Assembly: GCA_963770995.1 (NCBI GenBank)
Contig: CAVYRS010000001.1
Span: 1,302,001-1,366,000, forward strand
DNA: 64,000 nucleotides
Source: CAVSWN01 sp963770995
GTDB taxonomy: Bacteria > Acidobacteriota > Vicinamibacteria > Vicinamibacterales > CAVVIG01
Direction: 5' to 3'
In this document: positions 7,919-16,529 of the stretch, in pieces
How the letters are laid out: every line of letters begins with the position of its first letter
How positions within the stretch are numbered: position 1 is the stretch's first letter
Notes under the pieces: model-generated
Told to the model about the DNA's origin: nothing
The model's input: the letters and a program-made list of their open reading frames with translations, nothing else
The model's database searches: none
Position numbers and translations under genes: made by a program

Positions 7919-8176
7919 GAGGGAGGACTCCAGCTCGCCGCGCTGTGGGCGGGACGCGCCGCCGGCGGGCACACTCTGCCGATGGCGATCGGCAGCGTCC
8001 GTTTTCACCAAACCGGCGCGCTTCGCGGACCGGTCAGAGCACGCGTGTTCGCGCGCGCCGTGCGGACGGCAAGCGCAGAGTGCGACGTGGTGCTCGTCGA
8101 CGCACACGGTGCGGTCGTCGCCGAGTTGACGGCGGTCGAATGCGTGCAGCGGCCGGGCAGCGTGCCGGCGTCATGA
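7919..8176 (+). pseudogene. Polyketide-synthase dehydratase domain, C-terminal fragment
   Basis: The frame GAG GGA GGA CTC onward encodes EGGLQLAALWAGRA, then LPMAIGSVRFHQTGALRGP and ECDVVLVDAHGAVVAEL, ending at TGA 8176. This is the C-terminal half of a PKS/PUFA-synthase dehydratase (product-template-like hotdog) domain, with the usual LPMAxGxVRxH and xxCDVxLxDxxGxVVAEL blocks. Everything upstream (ketosynthase, acyltransferase, carrier and ketoreductase domains) is absent: 7657-7918 has no coding trace. The stop overlaps the next start (ATGA), so the two genes were once translationally coupled. Confidence 0.65.
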
Positions 8177-10915
8177 CGCCGGTCGTTCAGCGGATGCTGC
8201 CGGCGCCGCCGCTGCCGCCGATTCTGGATGCCGGCGTCGACCCGGCGTACGCGCCGGCCGATGGCGATCATCTCGATGCTGTGATTCGCGAGACTGATAC
8301 GACTCCCGGCGCGCCGGCCGAGGTCGTGCAGCGCGCGCGCGACTTCGCGCAGACGATTGCCCGCGTTCACCAGGAGTATCTGACGGTCAGCGTGGATCGC
8401 TACCGCGAATTCCTCGCGCTGTGGGAGGCGGCGAACGCGGCCATCGTCAACGCGGCAGCCGCCGCTTCACAGCCGAAGCACGAACGTCCCGCCGGCATCA
8501 TCCTGAGACGCCGGGAGCTCGAGACGCTGTCCTCCGGCCGGATCTCGTCGGTCTTCGGCGAGCGCTTCACGCGCCAGGACGGTCATCGTCACCAGCTCCG
8601 GCCGCCGCGGCCGCCCCTGCTGTTCGCCGATCGGGTGACCGGACTGGACGCGAACATCCCCGGCTCGCAGGGCGCGGGCGTCATCCTGAGCGAGACCGAC
8701 GTCCTCGACACGACCTGGTATCTCGATGACAGTGGCTGTATGCCGGCCGGAGTCCTGGCGGAAGCCGGCCACGCGCACATCGTGCTGCTGTCGTGGCTCG
8801 GCGCCGACTGGCAGCACCAGGGCGAGCGGAAGTGCCGGGTGGCCGGCGGCGAGATCACGATTGACGGACCGCTGCCGCGCGCCGGCGACACGTGTGTGTA
8901 CGAGATCGACGTCGACGGCCATTCCGACTTCGGCGCGCACATTTTCTTCGTGCGGCACGCCATTCGCGTCAGGGGCGAGCTTCGGGGACGGGTGCGGTTG
9001 GAGGTTGGACTGTTCACCGACGCCGAGCTCGAGCATCCGCCACTGATGACGTGGAACGCGGCGAGCGATCGCCGTCGACTGGAACCCGCGTTCGACCCGC
9101 CGGACCTATGCTCCGGCCGCCGGCGCTTTTCGCGCCAGGAGGTGGATGCGTTCGCAAACGGCCGTCCGGCGGACTGCTTTGGCGCGGGCTTCGAGCGCGC
9201 CAACGCGCACGTGCGCACGCCGCGCATCCCCTCCGGACCGCTGCGGCAGATCGACGAAGTCGAGGCGTTCGAGCCGCTGGGCGGTCCGTGGGGCCGCGGG
9301 TATCTTCGCGCGAGCTCGGACGTCGCGCCCGACGCGTGGTTCTTCACGGCGCACTTCTTCGACGACCCCTGCATGCCGGGCTTCCTGATGATCGAGGGCG
9401 CGACCCAGGCCATGCAGTTCTTTCTCGCGGCACTCGGCTTCACGCTGAAGCGCGACGGGTGGCGCTTCGAGGTGGTGCCGGGCAGCTATCCGATCGCGAT
9501 GAAAGGTCAGGTCACGCCGGCAAACCAGCGGCTGACCTACGAGGTGTTCGTCGAATCGGTGATCGCGGCGCCCGAGCCGACGATCGTCGGCGACATCCTG
9601 ATGAGCATCGACGGACGGCCGGCGTTGCACATCCGACGCGGACGCCTGCGGCTCGTGCCGGACGTACCGCTCGAGTACCTGGCAGCGGCTTGGTCCACCT
9701 GCCGTCCAGGAAACCGGCGAACTGGTGCCGCTCGCCACGCTCGGCGGTACCGCCGGCCACGTCGATCGCGGCGACGTCGCCCGCGTCGACGGGATGACGT
9801 TCGGCTACGCGTCGGTGCTCGCCTCGGCCTGGGGCCGCCCGTCGCAGGCGCTCGGCCAGTGGGGCGATCATTTCGATCCGCATTGCCGTGTGTCGCACCT
9901 TCCGGGGCCGCCGTTTCTCTTCGTGTCCCGGATTGCGCGCGTCGAGGCGCGGCCCGGCGCCTTCGTGCCCGGCAGCGCGATCGAAGCGGAATACGACGTC
10001 CCGCCGCGCGCCTGGTATTTCGAGCAGAACGGCGCCGCAGTCATGCCCTTCGCCGTCGTGCTCGAAGCCATGCTGCAGCCGTGCGGATGGCTGTCGTTCT
10101 TCATCGGATCGACGACGGAGTTGCTCGGCGAGGACATGCTGTTTCGCAACCTCGAAGGCACTGCGACGCTCCATGCAGAAGTCGACCCGCAGTCCGGCCC
10201 GCTGCGGTCGCACGTGCGGCTGATCGCCACCTCGCCGCTGGCGCGGATGCGCCTGTTCAGGATGGAAATCGAAATGTTCACGGGTGCGCGTCGCGTCGCC
10301 GACGTGCGCACTGAGTTCGGCGCGTTCCCCGCGGAGGCGTTCCTCGAACAGCCCGGCCTGTCGCCGTCAGAGACGGAGAGCGCGCGCGTCGCGGCGCCAA
10401 GCCCTTTTACCGTCGATCTGAGGGAACGTCCCGCGCGGTATTTCGACGGCCGGCTCCGGCTGCCAGGCCCGATGCTGCTGATGCTGCACCGCGTCACCGG
10501 TTACTGGCCCGACGGGGGCCCGGCAGGGTTGGGATACGTGCGCGCGGAAAAAGACATCGACCCGTCGGACTGGTACTTCAAGGCTCACTTCTACCAGGAT
10601 CCCGTCCAGCCGGGATCGCTCGGGCTTGAAGCGCTGTGCCAGTTGCTGCAGTTCTACATGATCGAGCGCGGCCTCGGCGCCGGCATCCCGAACGCGCGCT
10701 TCCAGACGCCGGCGTTCGAACGGCCGTTCACGTGGAAATATCGCGGGCAGGTCGTGCCCGAGAACAGTCGCATCGTGATGGAGATCGTGGTGACGGAGAC
10801 AGGTGGCGATGAAACCCGGCCGTACGCCATCGCCGACGGATGGCTTTGGGTCGATGGCACTCGCGTGTATCGGGTGTCCAACCTCGCCGTGGCCATCGTC
10901 GCGGGGCCGGCGTAG
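8173..10915 (+). pseudogene. PfaC-like tandem FabA-type dehydratase, one frameshift
   Basis: The gene encodes four hotdog folds in two catalytic/non-catalytic pairs, as in the dehydratase half of PfaC-type polyunsaturated fatty acid synthases. Non-catalytic folds show PPLLFADRVTGLDA and PPFLFVSRIARVEA. Catalytic folds show WFFTAHFFDDPCMPG and WYFKAHFYQDPVQPG, with the active-site His in AHF and the DPxxPG loop. The first about 100 residues are a linker. A one-base shift near 9700 separates the second and third folds; restored length is about 914 aa. The ketosynthase and chain-length-factor domains that normally precede these folds in PfaC are missing. Apart from the single shift the gene is well preserved. 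No phosphopantetheinyl transferase or enoyl reductase (PfaD) is nearby. Confidence 0.75.
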
Positions 10916-11045
10916 CTCGCTCGCACATCCGGGCCTCAGGCCCACCCAGCTCTCGCGCCTCCTCTTGCGTTTCTGCTCGTCGCGGCACTTATCACGCCCG
11001 CAGCGACGTGACCGTTGCCGACCAGAGGGGGCAGGTCAATCGGGT

Positions 11046-11240
11046 ATCGGATTGGCCGACTGCGCTTTTTCAACTACTCGACTACTCGATTATTCCATTA
11101 CCCTCTAACGATCCGACGTAGTAGTAGCCGTCCACGCGTCGTCCGAGGTGTCGGTCCAAACCCCACCGTGTGAATAGTAGTGGTCGGGCACGGCCGTGCC
11201 GGAGCCATAGGGTACGCTTGCGTGGATCCAGCCATAGGGT
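11046..11240 (-). repeat. Block B, original copy
   Basis: This holds the 3' end of the gene at 11105 and its downstream flank with the TA-rich motif CTACTCGACTACTCG. An inverted, diverged copy lies at 7015-7190. The copy here is attached to a full-length gene, so it is the likely donor. Confidence 0.75.
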
Positions 11241-11680
11241 ACGTCTGTATTGACCTCTTGTCTTATCGGGATAGTCGTAGTAGCGGCGGCTGTAGTAGTA
11301 GCCGCTGTAGTGTCGGGAGTGTAGTACCTGTTGTACGAGTAAGCGTAGTGCCCGTACCGATACGGATACCCAAAGCCCCGGTAGAGGCCCACCGAGAACC
11401 CTGGACGGTAGAAACGATAGGGATAGTAGTACGACCGGTACGGGTAGTCGTTGACGATCCTTGGTGCGATCCGCCCCGTGTGGATCCGCCCCGGGTAGAA
11501 CCCACGCGTTCGGGGCCCGAAGGTCCGATGGGCCACGACACTCGGCACCGCGTGGCCGATCGCGCCTCCACCGTGGCGGCGCCCGCCACCCCGAGATGGC
11601 TGCGCGCTCGCATCAGTGACCGCCATCGCGGCACACGCCGCGACGCCGACGAGAGCTGAAACGAATTTGTTGTAATGCAT
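11105..11680 (-). CDS. Secreted Tyr/Arg/Gly-rich protein
   Basis: A 191-aa protein with a signal peptide (residues 1-26, ending ASA). The middle is rich in tyrosine, arginine, glycine and proline (YPYRSYYYPYRFYRPG and similar), a composition seen in many secreted proteins of unknown function in this phylum. The C-terminal third is threonine-rich and carries the YGWIHASVPYGS motif shared with the chimeric gene at 6830. In the neighbouring frame the last codons read RVDGYYYVGSLEG, reminiscent of a PEGA-type repeat, so a frameshift in the 3' part is possible. Function is unknown. Confidence 0.6.
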   Translation of the reverse strand: MHYNKFVSALVGVAACAAMAVTDASAQPSRGGGRRHGGGAIGHAVPSVVAHRTFGPRTRGFYPGRIHTGRIAPRIVNDYPYRSYYYPYRFYRPGFSVGLYRGFGYPYRYGHYAYSYNRYYTPDTTAATTTAAATTTIPIRQEVNTDVPYGWIHASVPYGSGTAVPDHYYSHGGVWTDTSDDAWTATTTSDR

Positions 11681-11793
11681 GACTCAACCCCGGAGTCAGG
11701 GAGGCAGGCTCATAACCCAGGCTCGTAACTCCATTATAACGCCACGAGTTATCAGTCACCAGGCATCAGTCGTCAGCGGTTAGCCGATGGGCA

Positions 11794-12294
11794 TCAGTTG
11801 CCGAAACTCAGCCACGAGCTCACCTCACCTCCCGCGTTCACGATGAGCGGTGGCGGCTGTAGTGTTCTGTGGCCAGACATGAATTCACCAGCCGCCCGAG
11901 GGCAACTGAAAGGACTCACTGAGTTCTCTCGAGAACATGGCAAGACAGCCCCGTGCGTCTGCCAGTTCCGCCGCAGCCCCGCCAGCCGATCCTGAATGCG
12001 CGCCTTCACGCCGTACCGTTTCAGAACGGCTGTAGCGGACCCGAACGCGACGAGGCTCCAGAACGCGACAAGGTCTTCGCTGACCGTCGGACAGCGATCG
12101 AGGATGGCCGGCGCCATCGACTTTGGTCTGCCGCGGGCATTGCCGGTCACACCCTTTCGGAAAACGGCCGCGGGTATCGCGGCCTGTTGACGTCCTGCCC
12201 GCTCATTGCGGCCCGTGAGTGATCGCGACATACGGTCAGTGACACGGCGCGAGACATGCACGGACCGATCGCAAGGTCGCTTCCATGTACACAC
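11794..12294 (-). CDS. Hypothetical protein, uncertain
   Basis: A 166-aa frame with no recognised domain. Its central part VAFGSATAVLKRYGVKARIQ is conserved, mainly through third-position changes, with a plus-strand fragment at 4642, which supports a coding origin. The first 75 codons lie antisense to the 5' flank of the 12285 gene inside duplicated block A and may not be coding. The real gene may therefore be a truncated piece from about 12070 down to 11794. No start site is clear. Confidence 0.3.
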   Translation of the reverse strand: MCTWKRPCDRSVHVSRRVTDRMSRSLTGRNERAGRQQAAIPAAVFRKGVTGNARGRPKSMAPAILDRCPTVSEDLVAFWSLVAFGSATAVLKRYGVKARIQDRLAGLRRNWQTHGAVLPCSRENSVSPFSCPRAAGEFMSGHRTLQPPPLIVNAGGEVSSWLSFGN

Positions 12295-12469
12295 ACGCTG
12301 ATCGACGCGTCATCGCCTGTGCAATGATTTTCGCCGGGATCGTCGTGGCACCGACGTCCACGCGCGCGCAGGCGCGCTTCGAGCTGCTGAGCCGCGATAC
12401 CCTGGCGCGGACGCCCGACGTGACCGTCGTCACGATCCGCGACCGGCGCACGTCCAATTGCTACGCGCT
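12071..12469 (+). repeat. Duplicated block A, copy 2
   Basis: Near-identical direct repeat of 6616-7014. Here the block runs unbroken into the full 212-codon gene at 12285, so this is the likely original. Confidence 0.85.
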
Positions 12470-12923
12470 GTTCATCGGCGGCCAGGGACCGGCGGTCGGC
12501 CCACTGACCGCGCCCGTTGCTGCCCCCACGGTGCTCGGCCCCATCGTAGAAGTCACGCAGCCACCGCCGCCGCCCGCAACCGCCTATGGGTCGGCTGGGT
12601 CCATCACCCCCTGGCCCGCTGGGTATCCAGGGCTCTGGGGATCGCCTGCGTCGATCCAGAATTGGGGACCGTCGGGCGTGAACACCGGTCCTTGGACCGC
12701 AGCCAGGCCCGGCCTGCAGACCAACGGATGGGAGCTCATGGCCGAATCGATCCGGCGCGCGCTCGTCGACCCCGCCACGGTGCAGGCGCTGTCGGCTCCA
12801 TTGCAGGCTGCGCTGAGCGACCTCGACGGTCGTCTGCGACGGCTCGAGTCGATGCTGCAGTCAGCCGATGCGTCCCGATCCGTCGCCGTCTGGCCGGTGT
12901 CGTGCGCCGCGAACAAGCCATGA
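12285..12923 (+). CDS. Secreted protein of unknown function
   Basis: A 212-aa protein with a signal peptide (residues 1-28, cleavage after RAQA). Residues 30-62 form a basic and acidic segment with one cysteine (SNCYAL). Residues 65-150 are rich in proline, glycine and alanine (VEVTQPPPPPATAYG and others) and probably disordered. Residues 150-195 look helical (LQAALSDLDGRLRRLESML), a possible short coiled coil. The last five codons overlap the start of the next reading frame (ATGA). It shares its N-terminus with the chimeric gene at 6830. No family was recognised. Confidence 0.6.
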   Translation: MYTHADRRVIACAMIFAGIVVAPTSTRAQARFELLSRDTLARTPDVTVVTIRDRRTSNCYALFIGGQGPAVGPLTAPVAAPTVLGPIVEVTQPPPPPATAYGSAGSITPWPAGYPGLWGSPASIQNWGPSGVNTGPWTAARPGLQTNGWELMAESIRRALVDPATVQALSAPLQAALSDLDGRLRRLESMLQSADASRSVAVWPVSCAANKP

Positions 12924-13295
12924 TCGCCGGCCGCCGTGACGTTCCACCTCCATCACTGCGGTTGTCGCTGTGCGCGCCGCTCGTGGCGATCGTCGCGGCC
13001 CAACCTCCACCGTGCCTTTCAGACATTCGAGCCACGATGATGCCGTGGCTCACTGAAGCGTCGGGCGATCACGAAAATCGACCCGTACGAGCTTCGCGCC
13101 ACCGCCGACGAGGTTCGCGATCTGAAAGTCGGCACGTACTCACGGCATATCTCTGAAGATCGGCTCTCCCAAGTCGGTCCCGACCTTGACCCTGCGCTGC
13201 GCGCGCGTCTCGCGCAGTATGTGCTGCACCCCCCGCGGGTAGCTGTCATTCCCCTTCACGAAGAAAAATCTGGCCGCGCCTTCGTGACCGGGTGA
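12920..13295 (+). pseudogene. Small secreted protein, frameshifted
   Basis: The ATG overlaps the stop of the upstream gene. The first 45 codons give a leader-like hydrophobic stretch (LRLSLCAPLVAIVAA) and IRATMMPWLTE. After a one-base shift near 13055 the sequence continues LKRRAITKIDPYELRATADE, LKVGTYSRHISEDRLSQVG and an 80-codon hydrophilic domain ending at TGA 13295. The two parts together give about 124 aa. The second part has convincing coding character but no known family. The stop overlaps a GTG of the next frame. Confidence 0.4.
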
Positions 13296-13507
13296 AGAGT
13301 TCAAAGCGATTCACACCATCTCGAAAACGCCCGCGTGCGTCGCGCCCTGTTATCAGCCTGTTCTCAGGAGCTCCGAAGCCAACCGACGTAACGGCGAACG
13401 TGAATCTGAACTACGTTGGGCAGGTCGTCAAAATGGTCTTGACAGACCGTGATGACCGTCAGTTAACCCTCGAGAATGAGCTCCACAACCATGCGGGGAA
13501 TCGTTAA
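13292..13507 (+). CDS. Hypothetical small protein
   Basis: A 71-codon frame beginning with GTG that overlaps the stop of the preceding relic. It is basic at the N-terminus and reads VNLNYVGQVVKMVLTDRDDR in the middle. No domain was recognised. Its 3' end overlaps the DUF2252 relic in another frame. Coding potential is weak. Confidence 0.2.
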   Translation: MKSSKRFTPSRKRPRASRPVISLFSGAPKPTDVTANVNLNYVGQVVKMVLTDRDDRQLTLENELHNHAGNR

Positions 13508-13921
13508 GTCGACGAACTCTTACGAAGCGTGGTTGCGGGAGCGGACGGACGTCTCAGAGAAGCTGCTCAAACAGAAGCATCGCACGATGAGCGACGGCCC
13601 GTTTCCGTTCCTGCGCGCGACCTTTTACCGATGGGTCGAGCAGTGGCGGATCGTTTGCCCGAAACGTGCCAGACGCGACCAGGACGTGCTTAGTTGATGG
13701 GGCTTGAGACAGCGAACATCCATCTCGGAAGCTTCAGCCGGGAGTATCTGGAGAAACGGCTGAATGAGCTGGATCGCGACAAGCGGTGGTTCGCCGCGGC
13801 TGCCGACCAGATGACGGCGATCACGCGGAAAGACCACGCGACGTGGGCCAATCACTATCCCGCCGCGAAGAACGACGCTGTTGGGCACGCCGAGCTGAAG
13901 CGTCTCGTACCGGCGCGTTGA
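13491..13921 (+). pseudogene. DUF2252 protein with internal deletion and frame change
   Basis: DUF2252 proteins are about 400-450 aa and have a protein-kinase-like fold of unknown function. The first part (13491-13697) encodes the family N-terminus: SYEAWLRERTDVSEKLL, KHRTM and FPFLRATFYRWVEQW. The second part (13694-13921) encodes the C-terminus: LETANIHLGS and DKRWFAAAADQMTAITRKDH. The middle of about 270 residues, which includes the nucleotide-binding and catalytic motifs, is gone. The two parts overlap in different frames at 13694-13697. It is a deletion relic. Confidence 0.65.
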
Positions 13922-13934
13922 GTCCGCGCCGCGT

Positions 13935-14639
13935 TCACCGCTGCATCTTCTTGACGTCTTCCACGAATGCCTGCCACACGGCCACCGAGCCGTGGCCGGG
14001 AATGACTCTCTCGATACCCGCCAGACCGGCTGCCGAGCTCATCGTCGCGGGGTACGCTTGGGCGCTACCGCCGTCCCTGGAAACGGGATTTGGACCTGGG
14101 AACGTGTCACCCGCGTGCATCACTCGGAGCGCGCGAAACACGACGAACGTGTCCCCGTTCGTGTGCGCGGCACCAAAATAGTAGAGGTCAATCGCATCGT
14201 TTCCGGAGAAGAGCGTGAGCGTGTCCTTGAATGTGCGGTCAGCCAGGCCGTGCTTCGACGACGCATCGGCCAGCTCATCGCGATGAATCATCTGCCCGGC
14301 GGCGTTTTCGTGAGCGACGACCTCAACGGTCGCCGGAAAGTAGCTGTTGCTCCCGATGTGATCGTAATGGCTATGAGTATTGACAATGTGCGTGACCGGC
14401 TTGTCGGTCACTGCCCGGACCCTGTCCATGAGACGCTGTCCGGTATTCGCCACTTTCGTGTCCACGAGGACAACGCCATCCGCGCGAACGAAAACCGCGG
14501 TGTTGCCTCCAGCGCCAGTGATCACGAACAGATTGTCGTGGAGACGTTCGAGGGTGAGCGTTTCGGGCTGCCGCGCGCCCAGACACGCGGCCAGGAACCC
14601 GGCGACGCACAGCGTGGCGAGAATCGCGAGACGCTTCAT
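13935..14639 (-). CDS. MBL-fold metallo-hydrolase, lipoprotein or secreted
   Basis: A 234-aa protein with a signal peptide that contains a possible lipobox (residues 1-19, LAAC). The metallo-beta-lactamase motifs are clear: THSHYDH at about residues 88-94, AAHTNGD (third zinc His), MHAGD and VIPGHG near the C-terminus. It should hydrolyse an ester, lactam or related substrate in the envelope; the substrate is not predictable. It is shorter than most relatives, which usually have 60-80 further residues after the GHG motif, so the C-terminus may have been lost next to the DUF2252 relic. The next gene upstream on the same strand ends 54 bp away. Confidence 0.85.
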   Translation of the reverse strand: MKRLAILATLCVAGFLAACLGARQPETLTLERLHDNLFVITGAGGNTAVFVRADGVVLVDTKVANTGQRLMDRVRAVTDKPVTHIVNTHSHYDHIGSNSYFPATVEVVAHENAAGQMIHRDELADASSKHGLADRTFKDTLTLFSGNDAIDLYYFGAAHTNGDTFVVFRALRVMHAGDTFPGPNPVSRDGGSAQAYPATMSSAAGLAGIERVIPGHGSVAVWQAFVEDVKKMQR

Positions 14640-14693
14640 AGGAACACGACGGGATCTTTGCCACTGACTCGCCCCCTGCGACAGCGATCGTCG

Positions 14694-16520
14694 CTACGGC
14701 TGCGAAGGCGAACGTCGCGGCGCTGGCTGCCAGGCGGGCGTGCCGTCTTCCCATTGGTTGTCCGTGATCTGCTGGACGTTCGTGCCGTCGTAGCGCATGA
14801 CGAAGAGCTCGCCGTACGGCTGCGGCGCATCGGTGTAGATCATCTCGTCCTTGAACCCCAAGCGCGTGGTCGCGAACACGATCGATTCGCCGTCGGGCGA
14901 CCATCCCTGGTGCGCATCGTTGCCGCGCGCGTTGGTGAGCCGCTTCATGCCGGTGCCGTCCGGCTTGATGGTGTAGATCTCGTAGTTCCCCTCGGAGAGG
15001 CGCGAGAACATGATTAGATCGCCGCGTGGCGACCACAGCGGGAAATTGTCGTAGCCGGCGTTCAGCATCGTCGACGTGTTCGTCTCGACGGTCATGATGC
15101 GCAGGCCGTCGCCCTCGGGACCGAACGAGCGATACACGAACTGCTTGCCGTCTGGCGACATCGACGGGAACCCGTTGTTGTTCGGCCCCGTCGTCAGCTC
15201 GCGGTACCCCGAGCCGTCGGCGTTGATCATCGCAATCTGCGCGCCGCCTTCTGCGCGATCCTCCGGTTTGAGGAAGAGGCCGTGGAAGCCGTTGAAGAAC
15301 GCATTGAAGACGCCGACGCTGAAGATGATCGCATCGCCGCGCGGCGACCATTGCGGTCCCAGCACATTGCGCGCCTTGTCCTGGTAGATGATGGTCGCCT
15401 TGTCGCCGGCGGTTGGCGTGACGGCAATCCCGGATCCGAGCGCATTCGGACCGCCGCCGCCAATTGTGACGAAGCGGTCGCCGGACGGATTGAACGACGG
15501 CAGCCCGCTCGTCAGCGTCAGCTCGTAGCTCGCATTCTTGCTGAACGTTTTCACCCAGGTCTTGCGCGTGAACGTCACACGCTTGTGGAAGACGACCTGC
15601 TTGCCGTCGGGCGACCACGCGGCCGTCCGAATCTGGCCTTTCGGACCGCGCGAGCCGTTCGAGTAATAGATCCCCTGGTCGCCGTCCTTCCGCAGGTAGC
15701 CAAGCACGTCGCCTGGCAACGACGACGGATTGAATTTGACGCCCGGTCCGGCCGAGATGTCGGACGTTGAACCGGTTGCGACATCGATCGCGACGAACCG
15801 CGTGTCCTCGGGATGCTCAGGCACCACACGACGGTTATCGAGCGTCTGCTCGGCCGTCATGCAGTACGCGAGCACGCGCAGGCTGTCGGCAAACCATTTC
15901 GGGCTGCCGCAGAAATTCCCGTGCTCCGTGATGCGCTTCAGCCCGGTGCCGTCGGGGTGAATGATGAAGATGTCGACAAGCTGCAGGTGTTCCCAGCGTC
16001 CGTGCGCGAACGGCAGGTTGCTCAGGCGATCCGAGGCGAACGCGATCCACTTCCCGTCGGGCGACCACGCCGGACGGAAGTCGCCGCCGGGCCCCGACGT
16101 CAGCGCCTTCGCGCGGCGCGTCTGCAGATCCAGGATCCACAAATCCGACGTGCCGGCCGCGCGCGTGCTGACGAAGGCGAGCTGCTTGCCGTCGGGCGCG
16201 AACGCCGCTTGATCGTCGTAGGCCGGGTTGTCGGTCAGGTGCTCCAGCCCAGTGCCGTCTGCCTTCACCCGATAGAGATCAGCGGAGCCGTTCCGCTCCG
16301 ACGTGAAGACGATCGACGCTCCGTCGGGCGAAAACACGGCATCGTAATCGACGTCGGGCGAGGCGAGCAGCGCGCGCTCGGCGCTGCCATCGGCGGCGGC
16401 GACGAACAGACCGATCTGCCCCGGCTGCGGGAAGACGCGCGTGAACACGATTTTGTTCGGCTCCGAGGCGCCAGCCAGGGACACGACGGCCATCACTGCC
16501 AGAAGAAAGGCTTTGCGCAC
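14694..16520 (-). CDS. Secreted TolB-like PD40 beta-propeller protein
   Basis: A 608-aa protein with a signal peptide (residues 1-18). From residue 22 on it is a chain of PD40/WD40-type blades, each with a SPDGKxxxFxS signature (FSPDGASIVFTSERNG, WSPDGKWIAFASDRLS, MSPDGKQFVYRSFGPEG and others). Such propellers bind peptides or sugars in the periplasm. No peptidase or kinase domain is attached. The gene is complete. It starts about 30 bp downstream of the 3' end of the group II intron, which therefore separates it from whatever lay upstream before. Confidence 0.88.
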   Translation of the reverse strand: MRKAFLLAVMAVVSLAGASEPNKIVFTRVFPQPGQIGLFVAAADGSAERALLASPDVDYDAVFSPDGASIVFTSERNGSADLYRVKADGTGLEHLTDNPAYDDQAAFAPDGKQLAFVSTRAAGTSDLWILDLQTRRAKALTSGPGGDFRPAWSPDGKWIAFASDRLSNLPFAHGRWEHLQLVDIFIIHPDGTGLKRITEHGNFCGSPKWFADSLRVLAYCMTAEQTLDNRRVVPEHPEDTRFVAIDVATGSTSDISAGPGVKFNPSSLPGDVLGYLRKDGDQGIYYSNGSRGPKGQIRTAAWSPDGKQVVFHKRVTFTRKTWVKTFSKNASYELTLTSGLPSFNPSGDRFVTIGGGGPNALGSGIAVTPTAGDKATIIYQDKARNVLGPQWSPRGDAIIFSVGVFNAFFNGFHGLFLKPEDRAEGGAQIAMINADGSGYRELTTGPNNNGFPSMSPDGKQFVYRSFGPEGDGLRIMTVETNTSTMLNAGYDNFPLWSPRGDLIMFSRLSEGNYEIYTIKPDGTGMKRLTNARGNDAHQGWSPDGESIVFATTRLGFKDEMIYTDAPQPYGELFVMRYDGTNVQQITDNQWEDGTPAWQPAPRRSPSQP

Positions 16521-16529
16521 TGGTAGATC

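Noticed and set aside
7214..8107. Minus-strand frame of 297 codons across the transporter gene and the Pfa border
   Set aside because: It lies antisense to the four-helix membrane gene and the tRNA-like stretch and has no protein character.
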